A stretch of 64,000 bases of DNA from contig BROE01000023.1 of assembly GCA_036571765.1 (NCBI GenBank), forward strand, positions 5,198,472 to 5,262,471. The letters run 5' to 3'. Source of the stretch: Plecoglossus altivelis (taxonomy: Eukaryota; Chordata; Actinopteri; Osmeriformes; Plecoglossidae). Below the pieces are notes generated by a model that was not told the DNA's origin, searched no databases, and saw only the letters and a list, made by a program, of their open reading frames with translations. Below are positions 49,060 to 64,000 of this stretch, one piece after another. The translations under genes were made by a program, and so were the position numbers. Position 1 is the stretch's first letter, and every line of letters begins with the position of its first letter.

Positions 49060-49200
49060 ACCATCTAATTACGCGCCCCAGTATTCTCTGTGCCTGTTAG
49101 CTCATTTATTTGTTTTGCCTTGTATCTCTTTGCATTGTTTTGTATGCAAAAGACTGCTCAGATATTTAGTTTATTCTCTGGCAGCGACACAGCGTAGATC
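49060..49200 (+). promoter_or_regulatory. SOX/POU motif cluster in complex island
   Basis: Inverted octamer halves TTTGCAT (49129-49135) and ATGCAAA (49144-49150) face each other across 8 bp. A SOX word CATTGT (49133-49138) overlaps the first and lies 5 bp from the second. Upstream are TAATTA-type and TTTATTTG words (49060-49115). SOX plus POU pairing is the hallmark of neural progenitor enhancers. The motifs are seen; activity is inferred. Confidence 0.38.
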
Positions 49201-53859
<4,659 letters not shown>

Positions 53860-54267
53860 ATTTATAATACCTTTTGGTCACTATGTCCCGGGGAGCAATT
53901 TATCTCATAACTCAACTAAAAACGTTTTCAAAAAAGGGAAATTTGGCACAATGGTACACTTATACGTGTCGGCTACAGATATACAGTCGTAAACGGCGTC
54001 AACTGTTTCGTGAACGCTCTAGCGTCCCCCAAGTGTAAAGACTTCAGACTATCATTTTCACTACCTCTTTGAACAACTTCTCTTTCGTTATGTATACAAT
54101 CCAAACATGCGCACTTTTAAATAAATGCATGTGGCAGTTACACTGAAGACTGTCATTTTTGGAAGCGACATGGGAGGTGTTGTACTTAAATGAATGTTTG
54201 ACAGCGTTTTCTCCGGTTTATATGTGATGTGGGGTCATTATGACCCCCAAGACAACAGGAGGGTTAA
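53860..54267. mobile_element. piggyBac-like MITE remnant with TTAA end
   Basis: The right end is distinctive: GGGGTCATTATGACCCC (54231-54247, 8-bp arms around one base), then CAAGACAACAGGAGGG and TTAA (54264-54267). Read on the minus strand this begins TTAACCCTCCTGTTGTC, the terminus of abundant non-autonomous piggyBac-type elements in teleost genomes, as I know them. The left terminus is not clear. GGTCACTATGTCCCGG near 53876-53891 could be a decayed counterpart, so the left boundary is a guess. No transposase is present. Confidence 0.5.
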
Positions 54268-54381
54268 GGGGATATTAAACGACTGTGGATGTTTGGGAGG
54301 TAGAGGAGGTTTATTTGTTTGGGGGTTATGTGCGTGTTTGCACCCACGGGACCACAAACATGTCTCTGTCGATAGGTGTGT

Positions 54382-54566
54382 TTACCCTTTCGTAGGGCCT
54401 CGCCGCTCACACCAGCTCTCTCCGCTTCGTCTCTGCGCTCCTCCATCGACCCCCATGTCCGCAATTCGCCGTCGTCCAACCAGAATATAGCGCGCTGATC
54501 TATACAGCGGGAGCAGTTCTCCACCTCGTCTATCAACCCGGTCGCTTTCCAGATCGATAACCACAT
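54382..54566 (-). other. CpG-rich exon-like open block, unrecognised
   Basis: About 185 bp beside the TTAA terminus is CpG-rich and open in two minus-strand frames, one starting MWLSIWKATG and the other MVIDLESDRV. The residue composition is balanced and not repeat-driven, unlike most frames in this intron. A weak donor-like GGGTAAAC follows on the minus strand. I recognise neither frame, and no good acceptor precedes them, so it may be chance, a fragment of another gene, or part of a transposon. Confidence 0.2.
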
Positions 54567-55121
54567 GTCGTTGTCCCTACAAGGCTTTTTTCACTGCAGA
54601 ATGTAGAGTCTCATTTCCCTGTATTACCTTCGTATAGACACTTATACACGCACGCACGCACACACACACACACACACACACAGACCCACCGTATGTTTGC
54701 TGTGTGGCGTGTCCATGTAACAGCTATCCCCCCACAATCTTATGTTACATCAATACCTGCTCCTGTTCCACCCTCCTTGCCTCCCTCCCTCCTTCCATCT
54801 ATCTGCTCCCCTCCTCCCATCTCTCGTCCTCTCCCTGTGTGATGACTCCTGGGGAACAACAGGGACCAGTCAGGTGCTTCGACCTGCACAGCAAGTGGAC
54901 AGAGAGAGAGAGAGAGAGGAGAGAGATAGGAGATGGTGTGGTGGGATAGGGGAGGGGGGTTTCTACGTGACACCCGATCTGTTCCGTCCGCTGACCAAAC
55001 TCTCAGCCCCCCCTCCCCCCTCCCCTCCTCCGTCACACTCATGATTCTTTTATTCTCCACATCCCAGCTGCCAGTAAGACGATAGGTTACATACACACGC
55101 ACGCACGGACGCATACACACA

Positions 55122-55158
<37 letters not shown>

Positions 55159-56499
55159 CGGATGAGTGACAGCGTGGCTGCGCCTCACCGTTAACTGGAG
55201 AGCAGGGTACAGGTGTCCGGTAGTCGTTTCTGCTTGACCTCAGCGCGACCTTTGATTAAAGGAAAACGGAGACGTGTTTTTTTCCTGTTCCTGCCTGTTT
55301 TTTTTTCTCCCTGGTGACAAATAGAAGCTTTGTTAACCAAGTCTATTCAACTCGGTCTCTCCATTTACTTACTCTATTCCAGAGTAACCGGTTTTGCTCA
55401 AAATTAAAATAAGAAAAAAGTCCAATAAAAAGGGACTCAAAACAATAGCCTAAAAATATAAATAGGATTCTTTTTTTTTTTGCTCCTTTCCTAATGTTAT
55501 TTTCCCATTATCTATACTCATTAGATTGGGTCTTCTGTTGCCTCAAGGTGCAGACTATGTTAATTGAATCGTTGGCCATTCCCTGAGATCCTAACAAAGT
55601 AGCACTGCATTGCACCGGTGCCATACAGCAGGAGCAGAAACGACCTGACGCCATTATCACATTTCACATTATCGCCCCAAAATGGATGCCCTGTCGCCTG
55701 TTACGTAATGAGATCTAATAGAACTGGAGCCCCAAACTGGGAGACTGTCGAAGAGAGTTTCTCTCATATTCCTGGCGTTCCCCGCGTGTTCGTTTTTTTT
55801 TCCCGGGCCGGTTTCGACGTTGGGGAGCGGGAGAGAAGACGACGAAGGAGGAGCTCTTTTTGGAAGTGCACTCTGAGAAGTTTCCTTGACGGAGGGGGTA
55901 TTTTACATGGGAGATTAGCAGGCATATCTCAGTCATCTGAAAGTGATATCAGCCCCTGATAGACTCTGCCTTTAATGCTTTCTGACGCACAAGGGCTTTA
56001 TCCTTGTGGAATCTATAGACGCACACGCACGCAGACACGCGCGCAGAAACACTCGCAGGCCTACAGTGCTTTAGAGCAAGGGAGATGACACGATTACGGC
56101 GTGAGAGGATTTCAGAGTGTGAATGTTTTAGCGCACGCATGCGGTTGTGTGCGTTATTGACCGTGTGCGCATGTCTGTGGATGTGTGTATCTGTGTGTGT
56201 GTGTGTGTGTGTATGTGTCTTTCGTAAGGGAATGTGGCGTCAAGACGTTGGGGAAATTTCCCAAGGTAGTTTAGCGACTGTAAACACGCACACACACGCA
56301 CGAACGCTCACAAACACAAGCACCCAGTTCTAGCTCTCAAACTCCCTCTAACCACAGCGCAATCCCATAACATGCTGTGCTAAGCCTGTCTGTGGAGCTC
56401 TATTTAAACAACTCACATTGTGCCACTTTAAGAGCCATTTCTACTTGGCTCCCCGTCAGTTGAAAAGGCCACCCCCCCCCCCCCTCCCCCTTGTTTGAA
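54567..56499. other. Intron 1, CA repeats and complex sequence
   Basis: (CA)n 54650-54682 and 55093-55153, GA 54901-54920, T-runs near 55300 and 55471, GT 56195-56212, 14-C run near 56471-56484. Complex sequence fills 55160-55960. No exon is recognised. Confidence 0.65.
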
Positions 56500-56710
56500 A
56501 ATGATATTCATTTCAGTTATGTTATTCACTCTGCCCGCGGGGCCTTCAAGAACACATGGGGATTGTCTGGGCTTAAGCCAAAACACACATAAATTTCAAT
56601 ATTAATTTGGTTTGCACCTCTGCCGATGCTTCACTGGCATTTTTTAATCTTTGCCTGCGTATCTTCATTATCTGAAGTGTGCTTTCACTTGAATTCCGTT
56701 CTCATCCATC
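56500..56710. promoter_or_regulatory. AT-rich complex island
   Basis: About 200 bp is free of simple repeats. It has a 10-bp palindrome GGCTTAAGCC (about 56570-56579), ATATTAATTTGG and CTTCATTATC words. It resembles a conserved non-coding element, but that is only an impression from composition. Confidence 0.25.
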
Positions 56711-59700
56711 AAATGTCAGGCGGCGTTGACCTTGCTCGATGCGAACGAAGATAGCCTGTGCACGGAGCCGTGCGGGGCGAGCGACTTAGAGGTGCGGGAG
56801 GAGAGAGGGACCGCCAGACCCCAGACAGAGAAACTCCAGACCCCGGAGTGACTCCCTCCCTCCGGAGGGAGGCATGGAGGGATAACGAGGGAGGAAGGCG
56901 AGGAGGGATGGCGTTTGGGGTGCGGGGTGAGGTGGAAGACAGAGAGTTATTGGGAACAGTTGCGACACACACCCACCTGTGTGTGTGCGTGCATGTGTGT
57001 GTGTGCGTGTGTGAAACCAATAGGCCGTTCAGTCTGAACCCCCTCTTAGTCTGAACCCCCTCTTAGACCAACCCGGTGTGGAGATGAACCGCTCTCTCCG
57101 CCTTCCACTCCCTCTTACCCCTCGCCGTCACTCTCTCTTTCTCTCTCTCTCTCCCGGTTATAGTCGTTTCCTCCGTCTCCACCCTTCTCCCTCCCCCGCA
57201 CCTCCCTCCTCACCCCCGACGTTGCTCCGACTGTGTTTATTTGTTCACACATTAGTGTTTAATCAGTCATTTGTAATAATTGTTTTCTTAATCGCTGAGA
57301 TCATAGTAATCGTCCTCGGTGACTGGCACGACCAACAGCATGTGATGTATGAAGTAAACAGGATAGGATTGGCTAGAGCCATCGCTTCTGTTAGTTCTTG
57401 GCCACGGGGGCGTCCTCTTTAGTATCCTCACTTCTTGCATCACTACAGACAGGGGGGGGGGGGTGCAGGGGGACGTGAGGAGGGTTGGTTGGTAACAGCA
57501 CTTCGGGGTGGGCCGAACGATCTGTTCCTGTTCTCCACGTGAGAGTGATGAGTGAGAGTGAATAGATGAAGGCAGGCTATGAGATTAAGAACGGTCCTGG
57601 TTGTGATGCATCAGTGGTGGTGGGGGGGATGGGGGGGTGTGATCTCTGAGCCCGACGGCATGAGGAGAGACACCTAGGCAGACAGCACGTGTGCCGACTG
57701 AAAAGCGCATGGGCGCGCGCACGTGTGCGTGCAGGCGTGCGCACACCTACTTATCCCGCGCCGATGATACATCATACCTCATGCATAAATACACTCAAAC
57801 AGGATGCCTCATTAACAGATAAGCCGGATATGCGCTCTACCCTCCCTTTTTCTCCGTCCGTTCCTCTCTCTCTCTCTCCCCCTTTGCACATGGTGTGTGT
57901 GGAGCAAGCCCTGATCCCCTAAATGCGGGTTATCTGTCATCAGTGACACAGGCTGGTAAATAAAGACCCATTTATCAGGCTTATTAAAGCCTTCCTGTAA
58001 AAGAGCTCAGCACTAGCCCTCTGTCACTCTCTCTCTCTCTCTCTTTCTCTCTCTTTCCCCCTTTCAAGAATAACCTTCTTACTCACAACCACTCATCTCT
58101 CTTCCTCTATCCTCCATCTTTCCTATTCCCTCTTAGGCCCTACCTCTCCCTCCTCATCTACCTCCTTCTTCTCCCTCTCTTCTCTGTCTCCCAGTCCGTC
58201 CGTCCGTCTGCCTGTCTGTCTGTCTGTCCCTCCCCCTCCCTCTTGCCCTCCTCTCAAATCGTGTCTCTCTGAGGTGACTCAGCAGAGCTTGTCAGTGAGC
58301 AGAGGCTTGGACAGGGGTGTGTCTCCCCTCGTCCCTCAGCATCAGGGAAGAACACCAACTCTCCTTTTTTGTTTACCCTGAAAACCAGGAAATGGAACCA
58401 ATACCCACGATAAAAGCAACCTAAACACACTCCCCTCCCATGCACAGTACCCTCCCTCCGCTCTCACACACACACACGCACACACACTACCCTCCCTCCA
58501 CTCACACACACACACACACACACACACTACCCTCCCTCCTCCACCTTCTCACAGCCTGTAAGCTCTGTATCAGTAGCCCTCAGAACTGGGCTTTCCAGCG
58601 GGTTTCCCTTCGCGTAGGGGATGCTACAAGTGACTAGCACTCTTTCTGTTCGCTGCCGTTCGTTACGGTGCAGAGTCGCACCGGACCCGTCTCCTGGCGT
58701 TGTCGACACGTCATGCCTTCTCGCCAACTCCCCGGACCGGTGTCACAACACACTAACATTATCAGGGCTCCCTGGCTTGTCACTCGCTGACAGTAATGGG
58801 TCAGTCATCACGGTGCTGTGTTGGCAGCCAGCCCCCCCCCCCCCCCCCCACCCCTCCCACACACACACACGCACGCACGCACACGCACATACCTACAGTA
58901 GGTCGGCCCCAGACTGGGTGGCTGTTGATGTGTTTGTGACATGTGACAAGACGTGACAAAACCGCGCAGGCATGCGTGAGAGGACACCGTGATGTTGACG
59001 GACAGGCTAACATGCGCCAACGCACAGGTGCTTTGCTGTCAGGTCACAAATCAGCAGGGAGGATGCCGCGTAGACACGCACGCACGCAGCAGCCGTCTGA
59101 CTGAGTAACGTATATCGGTATGTAACTGTTCACCCCGCGACTAAGATGGAGTAGAAAAGGTAGGCAACGTGATCATGGCCTCGGTAGTCAGACGCTATGT
59201 AAAGGATACTGCCTGCGTCTGGGGTAACACTTGTCTCTGCCGTGTTGAAGCCATTGTCACCTTTTTACCTTCCAACACACTGACACTATGCACTTGAGAA
59301 AACCCCGGCTATTCCTGCGAGTGGAAATGTCATCGTTATTTTACGTAGAAGAACATGACATCTTGGTTGAAAGAGTTGGTTAAGCTTTTTAATATCCATT
59401 TGACCACGTATTAGCACCTACCTGGAGATATTGTCCCTTCAACTGACAGCGCCGTGAGTCCTCATATCACTTCATCATCCCCCATTTATTTTTTTCCTTC
59501 CAGACTTTTCCATGATATGACTCACGCAAGCGTTACGGAAGATGAGGGGGGGGGGAGGCTTTTTGCAATCCCCTTTAAGAGACGCGTTTGTTAGCGCGCC
59601 GTCTAATCTGCTGCCATTCAAATAACAGCACCAATGCCCTCCCCCCACCCTCCCCCTACCATCTCCCTCCCTCCCGATCTGAAGACGGTTCACATGTTCC

Positions 59701-60000
59701 ATTCCAAGCAGGTCAGGGGATGAGAGAAGCTCTGGAGACGTTCACGTGCCTCTCCAGCTCCACCAAAAACAGTATCTCTGTGACACCAGCAGGCCTAATC
59801 CGCCACTTGAAGAGCAATTAAAAGTTCAGCCGAGACTTTAAGAAAGTCACCGCCAATGATCTTTTTTTTCTCCCCCCCCTGCCCCCTTTCACTTTTCTAC
59901 GGGTCTCTCTCTCTCCATTGGCAGCATGGGGTGTCACTAATGGGCCAAGGCTAGCTGTGGTGAACGGGAGAGAGGGAGAGAGGATGAGAGATCTGAGAAG
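56711..60000. other. Intron 1, repeats plus a complex island
   Basis: A 17-bp tandem pair (AGTCTGAACCCCCTCTT) lies at about 57029-57063. 57230-57390 is a repeat-free, AT-rich island with TTTAATCAG, TAATAATTG and TTAATCGC words. Alternating CG/CA at 57713-57746 could form Z-DNA. CT 58027-58051, CA 58466-58526, C-run then CA 58830-58880 follow. No exon is recognised. Confidence 0.62.
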
Positions 60001-63000
60001 TGCTGGTAAAATGGATGGAATAAATGGATTTGGAGATGGACGCGTGGCTCCCTTGCCTTCCCTCTGCCCGGATACCCGCACCGAACGTGCAGAACCTAAT
60101 GCACATGCCTGATGGACCGAGGGCTTTGTAGTGAGTGTGTGTGTGAGTGGGGTGTTTATGTGAGGGAGGGGGGTGGGGGAGGAGGAGGCCAATCATGAAT
60201 GGAGGCAGCAATGCCAAAAGCCCCCCCCCCCAACCTTCCCACCATTAATACTGTAGTCTGTGGTTTAGGGAGGGGGGGCATATTAGACAGGCCTCAGTTC
60301 TTTGGGCAACGTCACTTGTGTCTTTTGTCAGTCCCCCAAATTGGCGATGAGGATGCGTGTGTGTGTGCGCGCCTGCACATGTACATGGTTTTTATGTAGT
60401 TCCTCATTTTAAACGAGGTCGTCAAAGGGTCAATAAAGATCCCTGGAGAGAACACCAGTAGAATGGGTAAGGAGTTAAGGCACATTTAATCAATCTGACT
60501 GCGTTAGATCGTAAAATAACCATAGCATGAATAAATGAAAGGGAAAAAAGCCCACCCACACGGTAAAGAGGTGAAAAGTGAGGAGAGACGCCCTGCATCT
60601 CAATCATCTCTTCTGGAGTGAGTCTCTGGCTCCACAAAGTAGTTCTAACTTTCACCCTTTCCTGTAATAGTATACTTCTCATTCAACTCTTTTTTTTTTT
60701 TTTGGCTGCTATCGGGCGGTGTGAGACCTGCTAGCCCATTTAAGAACAGTAAGTTTAAGTGCATGCATTCGACTGGGCTGGAGAACATTCTCAGGACAGG
60801 TGAGCGACGTGTTTCTGAATGCCCAGCTGAGCCTGAAAGCTTCTAAAAAAACCTCCTTTCATACCTGTCCAACTAGCGGAAAGAAGCTACCGCCCCCCTT
60901 CGGAAACCCCCCCCCCCACAAAAAACCTCCACTCTGCATTTCATGAGACCCAGAGGCCTGCGTCTGGAACCAGACACCCGTCCCCTTTACCGCCTCTTTC
61001 ATCTCGCTGCCTCCCTTGGTTTTTGTTTTCCTCGCTTCTTCCGTTTTCTTTTCTTTTTTTTAACCTCCAGTCCGGAGCGCTGTTTGGAAATGTTAGATCC
61101 TCGCTTTTCTCCTCCTTCCGTTTGTTTGCCGGGGGAAGAGCGAGCGATCCGGAGAGGAATGCGGGAGTCAGGCATGTGTGGAGGAGTGGGGAGAAGAAGG
61201 GAGGATATGGTGCGAAGAGGAGGAGAAGAAGAGGGGTAATGAACCTTGACCAGCCCAAAGCCATCAGTCAGGAGGAACGCGACACTTGAGACACACCAGG
61301 TGGCTTTGCTAACAAGTCTGGACAAACGTCCCCAAGGTCTTTTTAACTAGGAGCCCCTCTCCCACCGAGATTACCACCTCTGCACTCCCTTCAGTGACCC
61401 CCCCAGGCAACAATACACTTCCCCTTATCTCCCGAGGCCTCCTTAAGTGTGGGCGAAGAGTCAATCGTGTCTTTTTTCCAGGCTGCAGTAGCTAGTTTTA
61501 CAGTTCTCAGGTTAGCTCCTGTCCTAGTAATTAAGTGGTGGAATCATATAGCACCCAAACAGAAACTAACTCCAACCCGATCAAGTTGCAAATCAGCCTA
61601 AGTCAGGATGTGTGTTCAATGACGCCAACATCTTATTGAAACTTAAATCTGTATCAGTGAGTTCAGTTGTTCATGGTACTGTACTTGCAGCTAAGATGAC
61701 TGCGCTTATCCAACAGCATTGCCTCACATTTGCAATGCTAATCTGACCGGTCTGTAACTCGGGTTTGCTATAGTGACGGCTAGGGTTAGCATTTGCTCTC
61801 TCTCAGGCGGTGTATCGTAGGGTTACTGTCAGGTTGTCCATTAAAAATGAAACATGGCTACTTAATTACCGACTGGCAGTTCGTGGCAATCGTGACCACA
61901 CTCAACTGTCACTCGTCCACCTCGACTACTCTCACCCTTGTACTGCCTCTCTCTCTTTCACATGCCCTCTGCTGTCACTGGCTATCGCCTGCTCTCCCTC
62001 TCACCCCCCCCCCCCTCGCCTTCCCTACGTCTATCCAAACAACCTCTCTCCCTCCTCGCCATCCAACCAGGCCTCTCCACCTCCCGCCTGGGCGCCACAG
62101 CATCTTGAATACCAGAGTGTGTATACGTTCCTCATCCTGTCTCCATCACTCTCCTCCCTGGGTTTCGGTAGCCGGGGGTTACCGCCACCCGCCACAGGCG
62201 TGTACAGCTGAAATTACACCCAGCGTGGGTTCCATGCCCCGCCCGCTTTCTCCTCCACGGGTCTCCTCCTTGCCCATGTGAGTTTCTGAAGCCGAGCATT
62301 AATTGTACATATACTCATGTTGAGATATAGAGAGAGAGAGACAGAGAGAGAGACCAGGTCAATGACAAAGGCTTGCACAAAAGACATGTTTCCATTGAGA
62401 GGCCTCCTGTCCATTTATAACTTGAACAATGCACCATCACATTGTTGATCAAAACAGTAGGACGCCGCGCAACCTTGAGCCGCACGAGTGTTAACACAGG
62501 TGAATCACTGCTATTGATGTTACCTTTCAATGCGGTATTCAAACAGCACAACCTTTAGACCAGACCAGGTGTTCTGGATTATCCGTTGGCCCGGAATGCA
62601 GAGCGTAGATTCACCGCAACGACGAGCCACTGTTCCAGACAGCCACTGAGCTTTATACCGTTCAAGAGGAAATGAATATCAATTTGAAAGAGGTCACGCG
62701 TTATTGACGGGGACACTGTTGCCAACAGCGATCTTATTGTCTCCAGACCTATTTGAACCACATTTGCCATGTGGTTTCCCTTTAGAGCTCCAGGAAGGAG
62801 ACTTTGCTGAAAAGTCTGCCCCCTCCCCCCTTCTCTTCCTCCCCACTAACCTGTGGCTGGTTGGGGTCTGTTCATTTGTTGCAATGACTAAGACATTCAA
62901 TCACCCATGGCTGTCCCGGTCGGCTTAAACATCCACGCTTCGGCCCAAGAGACCCCTGCGGTTCTGGGACAACACACACGCCTGCGCCTGGATGAGATTT

Positions 63001-64000
63001 TTTTTTAAACGAGCGAACGCTAACTAGTAATGAAAGCCACGCATTCTAAGCATAAACCTCCCTCCGGCTGGGCACAGCATGGGGCGCTGTGTGTGCGCGC
63101 GCGTGTGCGAGCACGCTCGCCCAGCCACTGCCGAGCTGAGTGACAGCCAGAGGGGACGTGAGTGGCACGTTAGAAGGTCACCGGAGGAGTGATAGGGAAG
63201 AGCGGGTGGCGGGGGGTCAGTTCCTGCCTGGCTTAATGAAAGCGTTCAGTCTGAAAATGGCCGTCGCCTGGTGAGAAGGTGTCGGCCTCGCACCACGTGA
63301 CTCTGGCAGAGGGGAAGACCTTCCTCCTGTGCACCTGCTAGCTCTTTCTCTGATGCCATGTAGCTGTGGGATATCGCAAACTCTACCTCGTATGAAAAAC
63401 ATTCTCCTACTAGAAGCTGATGGAGGCCAGGCCTCTGTGTGTGTGTGTGTGTGTACGTGTGTGCGTGTGTGTCATGGCGTCTTGGTTTATTTTCCCCTGG
63501 ACTGGAACACGTGTTGGCGTGGACAGATTCTTACCCGTGAACCCGGCGAAAGATTGTGATTGGTTGTGGCACTTTGAAGCCATACATGATTTCTCATGGC
63601 GTGCGGGACAATTCGTTTTTCTTTCCCAGGCACTGCTGTGGCAGTCTCCCTCCACCCTCCACACGCACACCCACACAGGCTTGTAGGGAAAGGGTTAGGG
63701 CGTCCTATTCTATTTATTCATTTACCGGAGACAGAATGGTTGGGGAGCAGATCTAGCTGCGGAATGGGTTATGTTAGGATCGAATCAAACCCCCCTCCAA
63801 TCCATTGCTGCTTGCTCTCCATTTCAGGTTCGCAGACAAATTAAGATTTCCTCCCTCTTCTCCTTTCCATTGAAAATAAAGGTAAACAGAATCTAGTTGT
63901 TCATTTAACTTTTTTTCCCCCCCATCTCTCTCCCAGACTCAATTTTCCCCTCAGTCGGTTCCCTCCTGTATTTCCTTGTCCTCACGACGCTCCTTGCCAC
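60001..64000. other. Intron 1 continues to window end
   Basis: No continuation exon of pcdh7 was found. The stretch holds C-runs near 60221 and 60908, a T-run near 60691-60702, a short GA tract 62329-62352, CG/GT alternation 63090-63110 and GT 63437-63470, with otherwise complex sequence. Short open frames have no recognisable domains. Confidence 0.6.

Overview
The window is vertebrate nuclear DNA, most likely from a ray-finned (teleost) fish. It holds one recognisable protein-coding exon, the large first coding exon of a protocadherin-7 (pcdh7) orthologue on the + strand (13135..16227). The rest is non-coding: about 13 kb of 5' flank and untranslated leader, then about 48 kb that I read as the start of pcdh7 intron 1. 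The fish assignment rests on very dense CA, CT/GA and homopolymer microsatellites, a degenerate tRNA-derived SINE whose 3' part resembles the common fish SINE tail (21176..21295), and a TTAA-flanked piggyBac-like terminus of a kind common in teleosts (54231..54267). I cannot tell pcdh7a from pcdh7b, or name the species.

Layout. 1-12.1 kb is gene-free 5' flank with microsatellites, one local duplication, a perfect 13-bp-stem hairpin, a G-quadruplex-type tract and several microsatellite-poor islands rich in homeodomain, POU and E-box words. 12.1-13.13 kb is the probable promoter/leader region, with splice-like signals and four very short upstream ORFs. 13135..16227 encodes a signal peptide, seven cadherin repeats, a transmembrane helix and the proximal cytoplasmic tail. 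It ends exactly at a consensus donor, CAG|GTAAGA. If the donor is not used, the frame runs on for 49 codons to a TAA at 16375-16377, giving a short-tail isoform. I found no continuation exon (the part carrying the RRVTF phosphatase-1 docking motif in known pcdh7 long isoforms) before 64000.

The intronic part is mostly simple repeats separated by complex islands that are the best enhancer candidates: 20130-20830 (CpG-rich, four octamer-type POU words), 38880-39640, 49060-49200 (SOX/POU cluster), 56500-56710 and 57230-57390. Other notable structures are a tandem array at 30940-31310 that repeats a perfect 5' splice-site word (GGTAAGT) 18 times in the sense direction, an exact 50-bp minisatellite at 48047-48354, and a CpG-rich block at 43316-43747 that encodes a signal-peptide-like leader.

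Assembly quality matters here. Three places carry adjacent near-copies bounded by homopolymers or simple repeats. The clearest is a 630-bp-offset duplication around a 10-N gap (39989..41229). The other two (3345..3660 and 32776..33345) differ mainly by small indels. They look more like unmerged or unpolished long-read sequence than biology. I found no clearly novel multi-gene system in this window.
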